Shown: positions 1 through 10,594 of the stretch, in pieces
How positions within the stretch are numbered: position 1 is the stretch's first letter
How the letters are laid out: each line of letters opens with the position of its first letter
From: Utricularia gibba
Lineage: Eukaryota > Streptophyta > Magnoliopsida > Lamiales > Lentibulariaceae
Reading direction: 5' to 3'
Assembly: GCA_002189035.1 (NCBI GenBank)
Contig: NEEC01000280.1
Location: 1-23,862 of the forward strand
DNA length: 23,862 nt
Notes under the pieces: generated by a model
What the model was told of the DNA's origin: nothing
Seen by the model: only the letters and a program-made list of their open reading frames with translations
Databases searched by the model: none
Program-made: the position numbers and the translations under genes

Positions 1-20
1 ATCAAATAGCCACTAGAGAC
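1..20 (+). repeat. Last 20 bases of an M1 or M2 monomer (cut by window start)
   Basis: This stretch ends in the invariant junction GCCACTAGAGAC, which precedes every monomer start. These bases are shared by M1 and M2, so the class cannot be read directly. An M1 is expected because an M2 follows. Confidence 0.85.
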
Positions 21-205
21 ATGGTGTATGGGAATGGTGCATCAAGAATCAGAAGTATCATAGCAACTAATTGAATCAATCAACAGCCAAAACATATGGT
101 GTCAAACTTCATCGGATATGCGATCAAGATGGAAAAAAGTCACATGTTACATCATGAATTTCGTGGCATCACTATCCCAACACTGTTGTATACTCAGGAT
201 ATGCG

Positions 206-239
206 TAAATATTTATTTTTAACAAATCCGGTGCACGTG
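206..239 (+). other. AT-rich stretch followed by GTGCAC/CACGTG palindromes (example copy)
   Basis: A 22-base stretch containing only two bases other than A and T-rich runs (206-227, TAAATATTTATTTTTAACAA then AT) is followed closely by overlapping palindromes GTGCAC (231-236) and CACGTG (234-239). CACGTG is the G-box core bound by plant bHLH and bZIP factors, but a 6-mer alone is weak evidence. The pattern recurs once per monomer. The M2 tail adds a second CACGTG. Confidence 0.5.
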
Positions 240-245
240 TGATTT

Positions 246-262
246 TTCGGCTGCATCCCGAA
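246..262. repeat. M2-specific short inverted repeat TTCGG ... CCGAA (example copy)
   Basis: TTCGG (246-250) and CCGAA (258-262) flank a 7-base loop. M1 has TTAGG at the first arm, so the hairpin is a feature of M2 copies only. Stem length is 5 bp, short enough that chance is a fair explanation. Confidence 0.55.
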
Positions 263-266
263 TGGT

Positions 267-308
267 GATGCGCAATGAAATGACTACGTCGCACATCCTG
301 GTCCGCGA
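267..308 (+). other. CpG-rich block, near-invariant in all monomers (example copy)
   Basis: This 42-base block (GATGCGCAATGAAATGACTA then CGTCGCACATCCTGGTCCGC and GA) contains five CpGs and is the same in M1 and M2. It survives intact in the scrambled segment (15,662-15,701) and beside the deletions at 13,970. The only changes I see are GGTACGCG near 12,990, loss of GGTCCGC near 14,999 and one lost C near 20,106. It may be a protein-binding or homogenisation core, or simply a region without hits. Confidence 0.6.
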
Positions 309-374
309 AACACCTCTTGCATAACATGCAGATCCTTGCTCTTCATAGCACACTGTTGGGAAGCCCTTTTCGAG

Positions 375-396
375 CTCCAAGTATTATAATTTGGAG
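375..396. repeat. Conserved inverted repeat CTCCAA ... TTGGAG (example copy)
   Basis: A perfect 6-bp inverted repeat (375-380 and 391-396) encloses the 10-base AT loop GTATTATAAT. It extends by one G-T and one A-T position on the outside. It lies in the ~110-bp region identical in M1 and M2 and so recurs in nearly every monomer. It is broken in the copies near 14,601 and 15,072, and shortened in the one near 16,545. It could form a small cruciform or hairpin; no function is demonstrated. Confidence 0.8.
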
Positions 397-555
397 TTAC
401 GTTTGTCCGATAACTGTGGACATATTAAAAAAGGGCCACAACGAAAGGTGTCTCACGTGGCATTCCGTGGTGACTGCATTTAATAATGTGCTTCATGTTC
501 TCGAAATTGATGCGAACAACATACAAGGCAAAAGAATCAAATAGCCACTAGAGAC

Positions 556-1077
556 ATGGTATACGGGAATGGTGCATCAAGAATCAGAAGTATCATAGCA
601 ACTAAATGCATCAACATATGGTGTCAGAATTCATCTACTATGCGATCAAGTTGGAAAAAAGTCACATGCTACATCATGAATTTCGTGGCATCACTTATCC
701 CAACACTGTTATACACTCTGGATATGCGTAAATATTTATTTTTAATGAATCCCGTGCACGTGTGATTTTTAGGATGCACCCCGAATGATGATGCGCAATG
801 AAATGACTACGTCGCACATCCTGGTCCGCGAAGCACCTCTTGCATAACATGCAGATCCTTGCTCTTCATAGCACACTGTTGGGAAGCCCTTTTCGAGCTC
901 AAGTATTATAATTTGGAGTTACGTTTGTCCGATAACTGTGGACATATTAAAAACAAGCCACAACGAAAAGTGTCTTAGGTGTCCTTTCTTGGTGGCTGCG
1001 TCTAAGAATGTGCTTCTCGTTCTCGACATTGATGCAAATGGGATACACGGCAAAAGAATCAAATAGCCACTAGAGAC
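556..1077 (+). repeat. M1 monomer, type example (523-bp class)
   Basis: In order the monomer holds: head ATGGTATACGGG; invariant GTGCATCAAGAATCAGAAG; the short M1 linker (AAATGCATCAACATATGG); an EcoRI site GAATTC at 627-632 found only in M1-type heads; the AT-rich stretch; GTGCACGTG; the CpG-rich block; the CTCCAA/TTGGAG inverted repeat; then the M1 tail. About 110 bp from CATAACATGCAG to ACATATTAAAAA is identical between M1 and M2. Divergence is concentrated in the last ~115 bp and in the linker. This copy is one base short of canonical. Confidence 0.95.
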
Positions 1078-2134
1078 ATGGTGTATGGGAATGGTGCATC
1101 AAGAATCAGAAGTATCATAGCAACTAATTGAATCAATCAACAGCCAAAACATATGGTGTCAAACTTCATCGGATATGCGATCAAGATGGAAAAAAGTCAC
1201 ATGTTACATCATGAATTTCGTGGCATCACTTATCCCAACACTGTTGTATACTCAGGATATGCGTAAATATTTATTTTTAACAAATCCGGTGCACGTGTGA
1301 TTTTTCGGCTGCATCCCGAATGGTGATGCGCAATGAAATGACTACGTCGCACATCCTGGTCCGCGAACACCTCTTGCATAACATGCAGATCCTTGCTCTT
1401 CATAGCACACTGTTGGGAAGCCCTTTTCGAGCTCCAAGTATTATAATTTGGAGTTACGTTTGTCCGATAACTGTGGACATATTAAAAAAGGGCCACAACG
1501 AAAGGTGTCTCACGTGGCATTCCGTGGTGACTGCATTTAATAATGTGCTTCATGTTCTCGAAATTGATGCGAACAACATACAAGGCAAAAGAATCAAATA
1601 GCCACTAGAGACATGGTATACGGGAATGGTGCATCAAGAATCAGAAGTATCATAGCAACTAAATGCATCAACATATGGTGTCAGAATTCATCTACTATGC
1701 GATCAAGTTGGAAAAAAGTCACATGCTACATCATGAATTTCGTGGCATCACTTATCCCAACACTGTTATACACTCTGGATATGCGTAAATATTTATTTTT
1801 AATGAATCCCGTGCACGTGTGATTTTTAGGATGCACCCCGAATGATGATGCGCAATGAAATGACTACGTCGCACATCCTGGTCCGCGAAGCACCTCTTGC
1901 ATAACATGCAGATCCTTGCTCTTCATAGCACACTGTTGGGAAGCCCTTTTCGAGCTCCAAGTATTATAATTTGGAGTTACGTTTGTCCGATAACTGTGGA
2001 CATATTAAAAACAAGCCACAACGAAAAGTGTCTTAGGTGTCCTTTCTTGGTGGCTGCGTCTAAGAATGTGCTTCTCGTTCTCGACATTGATGCAAATGGA
2101 TACACGGCAAAAGAATCAAATAGCCACTAGAGAC
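1078..2134 (+). repeat. HOR unit 2: M2 (1078-1612) + M1 (1613-2134)
   Basis: M2 is 535 bp with one base missing at the site where copies vary between GCGAAACACC and GCGAAGCACC; here it reads GCGAACACC near 1365. M1 is 522 bp with one G missing near 2098 (AAATGGATACAC for AAATGGGATACAC). Otherwise canonical. Confidence 0.95.
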
Positions 2135-3193
2135 ATGGTGTATGGGAATGGTGCATCAAGAATCAGAAGTATCATAGCAACTAATTGAATCAATCAACAG
2201 CCAAAACATATGGTGTCAAACTTCATCGGATATGCGATCAAGATGGAAAAAAGTCACATGTTACATCATGAATTTCGTGGCATCACTTATCCCAACACTG
2301 TTGTATACTCAGGATATGCGTAAATATTTATTTTTAACAAATCCGGTGCACGTGTGATTTTTCGGCTGCATCCCGAATGGTGATGCGCAATGAAATGACT
2401 ACGTCGCACATCCTGGTCCGCGAAACACCTCTTGCATAACATGCAGATCCTTGCTCTTCATAGCACACTGTTGGGAAGCCCTTTTCGAGCTCCAAGTATT
2501 ATAATTTGGAGTTACGTTTGTCCGATAACTGTGGACATATTAAAAAAGGGCCACAACGAAAGGTGTCTCACGTGGCATTCCGTGGTGACTGCATTTAATA
2601 ATGTGCTTCATGTTCTCGAAATTGATGCGAACAACATACAAGGCAAAAGAATCAAATAGCCACTAGAGACATGGTATACGGGAATGGTGCATCAAGAATC
2701 AGAAGTATCATAGCAACTAAATGCATCAACATATGGTGTCAGAATTCATCTACTATGCGATCAAGTTGGAAAAAAGTCACATGCTACATCATGAATTTCG
2801 TGGCATCACTTATCCCAACACTGTTATACACTCTGGATATGCGTAAATATTTATTTTTAATGAATCCCGTGCACGTGTGATTTTTAGGATGCACCCCGAA
2901 TGATGATGCGCAATGAAATGACTACGTCGCACATCCTGGTCCGCGAAGCACCTCTTGCATAACATGCAGATCCTTGCTCTTCATAGCACACTGTTGGGAA
3001 GCCCTTTTCGAGCTCCAAGTATTATAATTTGGAGTTACGTTTGTCCGATAACTGTGGACATATTAAAAACAAGCCACAACGAAAAGTGTCTTAGGTGTCC
3101 TTTCTTGGTGGCTGCGTCTAAGAATGTGCTTCTCGTTCTCGACATTGATGCAAATGGGATACACGGCAAAAGAATCAAATAGCCACTAGAGAC
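2135..3193 (+). repeat. HOR unit 3, canonical 1059 bp: M2 (2135-2670) + M1 (2671-3193)
   Basis: Both monomers have full canonical length (536 and 523). I used this copy as the reference for judging indels elsewhere in the array. Confidence 0.96.
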
Positions 3194-4243
3194 ATGGTGT
3201 ATGGGAATGGTGCATCAAGAATCAGAAGTATCATAGCAACTAATTGAATCAATCAACAGCCAAAACATATGGTGTCAAACTTCATCGGATATGCGATCAA
3301 GATGGAAAAAAGTCACATGTTACATCATGAATTTCGTGGCATCACTTATCCCAACACTGTTGTATACTCAGGATATGCGTAAATATTTATTTTTAACAAA
3401 TCCGGTGCACGTGTGATTTTTCGGCTGCATCCCGAATGGTGATGCGCAATGAAATGACTACGTCGCACATCCTGGTCCGCGAACACCTCTTGCATAACAT
3501 GCAGATCCTTGCTCTTCATAGCACACTGTTGGGAAGCCCTTTTCGAGCTCCAAGTATTATAATTTGGAGTTACGTTTGTCCGATAACTGTGGACATATTA
3601 AAAAAGGGCCACAACGAAAGGTGTCTCACGTGGCATTCCGTGGTGACTGCATAATGTGCTTCATGTTCTCGAAATTGATGCGAACAACATACAAGGCAAA
3701 AGAATCAAATAGCCACTAGAGACATGGTATACGGGAATGGTGCATCAAGAATCAGAAGTATCATAGCAACTAAATGCATCAACATATGGTGTCAGAATTC
3801 ATCTACTATGCGATCAAGTTGGAAAAAAGTCACATGCTACATCATGAATTTCGTGGCATCACTTATCCCAACACTGTTATACACTCTGGATATGCGTAAA
3901 TATTTATTTTTAATGAATCCCGTGCACGTGTGATTTTTAGGATGCACCCCGAATGATGATGCGCAATGAAATGACTACGTCGCACATCCTGGTCCGCGAA
4001 GCACCTCTTGCATAACATGCAGATCCTTGCTCTTCATAGCACACTGTTGGGAAGCCCTTTTCGAGCTCCAAGTATTATAATTTGGAGTTACGTTTGTCCG
4101 ATAACTGTGGACATATTAAAAACAAGCCACAACGAAAAGTGTCTTAGGTGTCCTTTCTTGGCTGCGTCTAAGAATGTGCTTCTCGTTCTCGACATTGATG
4201 CAAATGGGATACACGGCAAAAGAATCAAATAGCCACTAGAGAC
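3194..4243 (+). repeat. HOR unit 4: M2 (3194-3723) + M1 (3724-4243)
   Basis: At 1050 bp this is the shortest unit of the regular left block. M2 lacks one base near 3482 (GCGAACACC) and five bases near 3651 (GACTGCATAATG, losing part of TTTAATAATG). M1 lacks three bases near 4160 (CTTGGCTGCG for CTTGGTGGCTGCG), consistent with loss of one copy in the short GGTGG/TGG repetition. Confidence 0.95.
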
Positions 4244-5302
4244 ATGGTGTATGGGAATGGTGCATCAAGAATCAGAAGTATCATAGCAACTAATTGAATC
4301 AATCAACAGCCAAAACATATGGTGTCAAACTTCATCGGATATGCGATCAAGATGGAAAAAAGTCACATGTTACATCATGAATTTCGTGGCATCACTTATC
4401 CCAACACTGTTGTATACTCTGGATATGCGTAAATATTTATTTTTAACAAATCCGGTGCACGTGTGATTTTTCGGCTGCATCCCGAATGGTGATGCGCAAT
4501 GAAATGACTACGTCGCACATCCTGGTCCGCGAAACACCTCTTGCATAACATGCAGATCCTTGCTCTTCATAGCACACTGTTGGGAAGCCCTTTTCGAGCT
4601 CCAAGTATTATAATTTGGAGTTACGTTTGTCCGATAACTGTGGACATATTAAAAAAGGGCCACAACGAAAGGTGTCTCACGTGGCATTCCGTGGTGACTG
4701 CATTTAATAATGTGCTTCATGTTCTCGAAATTGATGCGAACAACATACAAGGCAAAAGAATCAAATAGCCACTAGAGACATGGTATACGGGAATGGTGCA
4801 TCAAGAATCAGAAGTATCATAGCAACTAAATGCATCAACATATGGTGTCAGAATTCATCTACTATGCGATCAAGTTGGAAAAAAGTCACATGCTACATCA
4901 TGAATTTCGTGGCATCACTTATCCCAACACTGTTATACACTCTGGATATGCGTAAATATTTATTTTTAATGAATCCCGTGCACGTGTGATTTTTAGGATG
5001 CACCCCGAATGATGATGCGCAATGAAATGACTACGTCGCACATCCTGGTCCGCGAAGCACCTCTTGCATAACATGCAGATCCTTGCTCTTCATAGCACAC
5101 TGTTGGGAAGCCCTTTTCGAGCTCCAAGTATTATAATTTGGAGTTACGTTTGTCCGATAACTGTGGACATATTAAAAACAAGCCACAACGAAAAGTGTCT
5201 TAGGTGTCCTTTCTTGGTGGCTGCGTCTAAGAATGTGCTTCTCGTTCTCGACATTGATGCAAATGGGATACACGGCAAAAGAATCAAATAGCCACTAGAG
5301 AC
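4244..5302 (+). repeat. HOR unit 5, 1059 bp: M2 (4244-4779) + M1 (4780-5302)
   Basis: Full length. The M2 copy carries the M1-type variant CTCTGG near 4418, where other M2 copies have CTCAGG. This is a one-site class switch consistent with a small conversion. Confidence 0.95.
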
Positions 5303-6361
5303 ATGGTGTATGGGAATGGTGCATCAAGAATCAGAAGTATCATAGCAACTAATTGAATCAATCAACAGCCAAAACATATGGTGTCAAACTTCATCGGATA
5401 TGCGATCAAGATGGAAAAAAGTCACATGTTACATCATGAATTTCGTGGCATCACTTATCCCAACACTGTTGTATACTCAGGATATGCGTAAATATTTATT
5501 TTTAACAAATCCGGTGCACGTGTGATTTTTCGGATGCATCCCGAATGGTGATGCGCAATGAAATGACTACGTCGCACATCCTGGTCCGCGAAGCACCTCT
5601 TGCATAACATGCAGATCCTTGCTCTTCATAGCACACTGTTGGGAAGCCCTTTTCGAGCTCCAAGTATTATAATTTGGAGTTACGTTTGTCCGATAACTGT
5701 GGACATATTAAAAAAGGGCCACAACGAAAGGTGTCTCACGTGGCATTCCGTGGTGACTGCATTTAATAATGTGCTTCATGTTCTCGAAATTGATGCGAAC
5801 AACATACAAGGCAAAAGAATCAAATAGCCACTAGAGACATGGTATACGGGAATGGTGCATCAAGAATCAGAAGTATCATAGCAACTAAATGCATCAACAT
5901 ATGGTGTCAGAATTCATCTACTATGCGATCAAGTTGGAAAAAAGTCACATGCTACATCATGAATTTCGTGGCATCACTTATCCCAACACTGTTATACACT
6001 CTGGATATGCGTAAATATTTATTTTTAATGAATCCCGTGCACGTGTGATTTTTAGGATGCACCCCGAATGATGATGCGCAATGAAATGACTACGTCGCAC
6101 ATCCTGGTCCGCGAAGCACCTCTTGCATAACATGCAGATCCTTGCTCTTCATAGCACACTGTTGGGAAGCCCTTTTCGAGCTCCAAGTATTATAATTTGG
6201 AGTTACGTTTGTCCGATAACTGTGGACATATTAAAAACAAGCCACAACGAAAAGTGTCTTAGGTGTCCTTTCTTGGTGGCTGCGTCTAAGAATGTGCTTC
6301 TCGTTCTCGACATTGATGCAAATGGGATACACGGCAAAAGAATCAAATAGCCACTAGAGAC
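5303..6361 (+). repeat. HOR unit 6, 1059 bp: M2 (5303-5838) + M1 (5839-6361)
   Basis: Full length. M2 has the M1-type base in TTCGGATGCATCCC near 5530 (others TTCGGCTGCATCCC). It is the first M2 in the window with GCGAAGCACC, the M1-like form, instead of GCGAAACACC. Most M2 copies from here to about 12 kb share that form. Confidence 0.95.
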
Positions 6362-7419
6362 ATGGTGTATGGGAATGGTGCATCAAGAATCAGAAGTATC
6401 ATAGCAACTAATTGAATCAATCAACAGCCAAAACATATGGTGTCAAACTTCATCGGATATGCGATCAAGATGGAAAAAAGTCACATGTTACATCATGAAT
6501 TTCGTGGCATCACTTATCCCAACACTGTTGTATACTCAGGATATGCGTAAATATTTATTTTTAACAAATCCGGTGCACGTGTGATTTTTCGGCTGCATCC
6601 CGAATGGTGATGCGCAATGAAATGACTACGTCGCACATCCTGGTCCGCGAAGCACCTCTTGCATAACATGCAGATCCTTGCTCTTCATAGCACACTGTTG
6701 GGAAGCCCTTTCGAGCTCCAAGTATTATAATTTGGAGTTACGTTTGTCCGATAACTGTGGACATATTAAAAAAGGGCCACAACGAAAGGTGTCTCACGTG
6801 GCATTCCGTGGTGACTGCATTTAATAATGTGCTTCATGTTCTCGAAATTGATGCGAACAACATACAAGGCAAAAGAATCAAATAGCCACTAGAGACATGG
6901 TATACGGGAATGGTGCATCAAGAATCAGAAGTATCATAGCAACTAAATGCATCAACATATGGTGTCAGAATTCATCTACTATGCGATCAAGTTGGAAAAA
7001 AGTCACATGCTACATCATGAATTTCGTGGCATCACTTATCCCAACACTGTTATACACTCTGGATATGCGTAAATATTTATTTTTAATGAATCCCGTGCAC
7101 GTGTGATTTTTAGGATGCACCCCGAATGATGATGCGCAATGAAATGACTACGTCGCACATCCTGGTCCGCGAAGCACCTCTTGCATAACATGCAGATCCT
7201 TGCTCTTCATAGCACACTGTTGGGAAGCCCTTTTCGAGCTCCAAGTATTATAATTTGGAGTTACGTTTGTCCGATAACTGTGGACATATTAAAAACAAGC
7301 CACAACGAAAAGTGTCTTAGGTGTCCTTTCTTGGTGGCTGCGTCTAAGAATGTGCTTCTCGTTCTCGACATTGATGCAAATGGGATACACGGCAAAAGAA
7401 TCAAATAGCCACTAGAGAC
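6362..7419 (+). repeat. HOR unit 7: M2 (6362-6896) + M1 (6897-7419)
   Basis: 1058 bp. The only length change is one T missing from AGCCCTTTTCGAG near 6708. The same T-run contraction recurs near 9891, 14058, 18118 and 22818. Confidence 0.95.
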
Positions 7420-8478
7420 ATGGTGTATGGGAATGGTGCATCAAGAATCAGAAGTATCATAGCAACTAATTGAATCAATCAACAGCCAAAACATATGGTG
7501 TCAAACTTCATCGGATATGCGATCAAGATGGAAAAAAGTCACATGTTACATCATGAATTTCGTGGCATCACTTATCCCAACACTGTTATATACTCAGGAT
7601 ATGCGTAAATATTTATTTTTAACAAATCCGGTGCACGTGTGATTTTTCGGCTGCACCCCGAATGGTGATGCGCAATGAAATGACTACGTCGCACATCCTG
7701 GTCCGCGAAGCACCTCTTGCATAACATGCAGATCCTTGCTCTTCATAGCACACTGTTGGGAAGCCCTTTTCGAGCTCCAAGTATTATAATTTGGAGTTAC
7801 GTTTGTCCGATAACTGTGGACATATTAAAAAAGGGCCACAACGAAAGGTGTCTCACGTGGCATTCCGTGGTGACTGCATTTAATAATGTGCTTCATGTTC
7901 TCGAAATTGATGCGAACAACATACAAGGCAAAAGAATCAAATAGCCACTAGAGACATGGTATACGGGAATGGTGCATCAAGAATCAGAAGTATCATAGCA
8001 ACTAAATGCATCAACATATGGTGTCAGAATTCATCTACTATGCGATCAAGTTGGAAAAAAGTCACATGCTACATCATGAATTTCGTGGCATCACTTATCC
8101 CAACACTGTTATACACTCTGGATATGCGTAAATATTTATTTTTAATGAATCCCGTGCACGTGTGATTTTTAGGATGCACCCCGAATGATGATGCGCAATG
8201 AAATGACTACGTCGCACATCCTGGTCCGCGAAGCACCTCTTGCATAACATGCAGATCCTTGCTCTTCATAGCACACTGTTGGGAAGCCCTTTTCGAGCTC
8301 CAAGTATTATAATTTGGAGTTACGTTTGTCCGATAACTGTGGACATATTAAAAACAAGCCACAACGAAAAGTGTCTTAGGTGTCCTTTCTTGGTGGCTGC
8401 GTCTAAGAATGTGCTTCTCGTTCTCGACATTGATGCAAATGGGATACACGGCAAAAGAATCAAATAGCCACTAGAGAC
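7420..8478 (+). repeat. HOR unit 8, 1059 bp: M2 (7420-7955) + M1 (7956-8478)
   Basis: Full length. M2 has M1-type alleles at two places: TGTTATATACTC near 7583 and GCTGCACCCCG near 7650. Confidence 0.95.
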
Positions 8479-9537
8479 ATGGTGTATGGGAATGGTGCAT
8501 CAAGAATCAGAAGTATCATAGCAACTAATTGAATCAATCAACAGCCAAAACATATGGTGTCAAACTTCATCGGATATGCGATCAAGATGGAAAAAAGTCA
8601 CATGTTACATCATGAATTTCGTGGCATCACTTATCCCAACACTGTTGTATACTCAGGATATGCGTAAATATTTATTTTTAACAAATCCGGTGCACGTGTG
8701 ATTTTTCGGCTGCATCCCGAATGGTGATGCGCAATGAAATGACTACGTCGCACATCCTGGTCCGCGAAGCACCTCTTGCATAACATGCAGATCCTTGCTC
8801 TTCATAGCACACTGTTGGGAAGCCCTTTTCGAGCTCCAAGTATTATAATTTGGAGTTACGTTTGTCCGATAACTGTGGACATATTAAAAAAGGGCCACAA
8901 CGAAAGGTGTCTCACGTGGCATTCCGTGGTGACTGCATTTAATAATGTGCTTCATGTTCTCGAAATTGATGCGAACAACATACAAGGCAAAAGAATCAAA
9001 TAGCCACTAGAGACATGGTATACGGGAATGGTGCATCAAGAATCAGAAGTATCATAGCAACTAAATGCATCAACATATGGTGTCAGAATTCATCTACTAT
9101 GCGATCAAGTTGGAAAAAAGTCACATGCTACATCATGAATTTCGTGGCATCACTTATCCCAACACTGTTATACACTCTGGATATGCGTAAATATTTATTT
9201 TTAATGAATCCCGTGCACGTGTGATTTTTAGGATGCACCCCGAATGATGATGCGCAATGAAATGACTACGTCGCACATCCTGGTCCGCGAAGCACCTCTT
9301 GCATAACATGCAGATCCTTGCTCTTCATAGCACACTGTTGGGAAGCCCTTTTCGAGCTCCAAGTATTATAATTTGGAGTTACGTTTGTCCGATAACTGTG
9401 GACATATTAAAAACAAGCCACAACGAAAAGTGTCTTAGGTGTCCTTTCTTGGTGGCTGCGTCTAAGAATGTGCTTCTCGTTCTCGACATTGATGCAAATG
9501 GGATACACGGCAAAAGAATCAAATAGCCACTAGAGAC
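8479..9537 (+). repeat. HOR unit 9, 1059 bp: M2 (8479-9014) + M1 (9015-9537)
   Basis: Full canonical length in both monomers, with no obvious class switching apart from the GCGAAGCACC form in M2. Confidence 0.95.
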
Positions 9538-10594
9538 ATGGTGTATGGGAATGGTGCATCAAGAATCAGAAGTATCATAGCAACTAATTGAATCAATCAA
9601 CAGCCAAAACATATGGTGTCAAACTTCATCGGATATGCGATCAAGATGGAAAAAAGTCACATGTTACATCATGAATTTCGTGGCATCACTTATCCCAACA
9701 CTGTTATATACTCTGGATATGCGTAAATATTTATTTTTAATGAATCCGTGCACGTGTGATTTTTCGGATGCATCCCGAATGGTGATGCGCAATGAAATGA
9801 CTACGTCGCACATCCTGGTCCGCGAAGCACCTCTTGCATAACATGCAGATCCTTGCTCTTCATAGCACACTGTTGGGAAGCCCTTTCGAGCTCCAAGTAT
9901 TATAATTTGGAGTTACGTTTGTCCGATAACTGTGGACATATTAAAAAAGGGCCACAACGAAAGGTGTCTCACGTGGCATTCCGTGGTGACTGCATTTAAT
10001 AATGTGCTTCATGTTCTCGAAATTGATGCGAACAACATACAAGGCAAAAGAATCAAATAGCCACTAGAGACATGGTATACGGGAATGGTGCATCAAGAAT
10101 CAGAAGTATCATAGCAACTAAATGCATCAACATATGGTGTCAGAATTCATCTACTATGCGATCAAGTTGGAAAAAAGTCACATGCTACATCATGAATTTC
10201 GTGGCATCACTTATCCCAACACTGTTATACACTCTGGATATGCGTAAATATTTATTTTTAATGAATCCCGTGCACGTGTGATTTTTAGGATGCACCCCGA
10301 ATGATGATGCGCAATGAAATGACTACGTCGCACATCCTGGTCCGCGAAGCACCTCTTGCATAACATGCAGATCCTTGCTCTTCATAGCACACTGTTGGGA
10401 AGCCCTTTTCGAGCTCCAAGTATTATAATTTGGAGTTACGTTTGTCCGATAACTGTGGACATATTAAAAACAAGCCACAACGAAAAGTGTCTTAGGTGTC
10501 CTTTCTTGGTGGCTGCGTCTAAGAATGTGCTTCTCGTTCTCGACATTGATGCAAATGGGATACACGGCAAAAGAATCAAATAGCCACTAGAGAC
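9538..10594 (+). repeat. HOR unit 10: M2 (9538-10071) + M1 (10072-10594)
   Basis: 1057 bp. The M2 middle is M1-like from about 9705 to 9745 (TTATATACTCTGG, TTAATGAATCC) while its head, linker and tail stay M2. The site where M1 has AATCCCGTG and M2 has AATCCGGTG reads AATCCGTG, one base short. One T is missing from the run near 9891. Confidence 0.95.

Larger units (their letters stand above)
21..555 (+). repeat. M2 monomer, type example (536-bp class)
   Basis: The head is ATGGTGTATGGG. The linker is 13 bases longer than in M1 and reads CTAATTGAATCAATCAACAG followed by CCAAAACATATGG, with a small internal AATCAATCAA slippage-like repeat. There is no EcoRI site (AAACTTCATCGG replaces it). The middle region has GTATACTCAGG, AACAAATCCGG and TTTTTCGGCTGCATCCC, against GCACCCC in M1. 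The tail holds a CACGTG absent from M1. This copy is one base short of canonical. Confidence 0.95.
21..1077 (+). repeat. HOR unit 1: M2 (21-555) + M1 (556-1077)
   Basis: M2 is 535 bp, with one T missing near 173 (CACTATCCC for CACTTATCCC). M1 is 522 bp, with one C missing near 900 (GAGCTCAAG for GAGCTCCAAG). The M2 head carries the extra 13 bases around 71-95. Its tail (AAAGGGCC, TCTCACGTGGC, ACATACAAGG) is the M2 class. The M1 tail has AAACAAGCC, CTTAGGTGTCC and GATACACGG. These tails are the easiest way to tell the classes apart. Confidence 0.96.

Noticed and set aside
243-262. CENP-B-box-like motif (TTTTCGGCTGCATCCCGAA) in M2
   Set aside because: It has a TTCG and a CCCG, but not the required A and CGGG spacing of the mammalian CENP-B box, and it is absent in M1.
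381-390. TATA-box-like TATTATAAT as a promoter
   Set aside because: It is the loop of a satellite inverted repeat with no gene downstream. AT-rich 8-mers are common, so no promoter call is warranted.
317-544. Recurrent open frames of 60-94 codons, such as those starting at 317, 556 and 1320 and their copies along the array
   Set aside because: They are periodic copies of the same frames, kept in register because 1059 is divisible by 3. They are not maintained across indels, overlap in several frames, and show no recognisable domain or codon signal.
760-775. Interstitial telomere-like motif in GATTTTTAGGATG
   Set aside because: A single TTTAGG per M1 with no tandem repetition; chance resemblance to the plant TTTAGGG repeat.
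9664-9870. Minus-strand frames near 9.7, 12.9, 15.7, 16.9, 20.6, 22.1 and 23.2 kb
   Set aside because: They are antisense shadows of the satellite. They appear only where one-base indels happen to remove a stop, so they reflect noise rather than coding.
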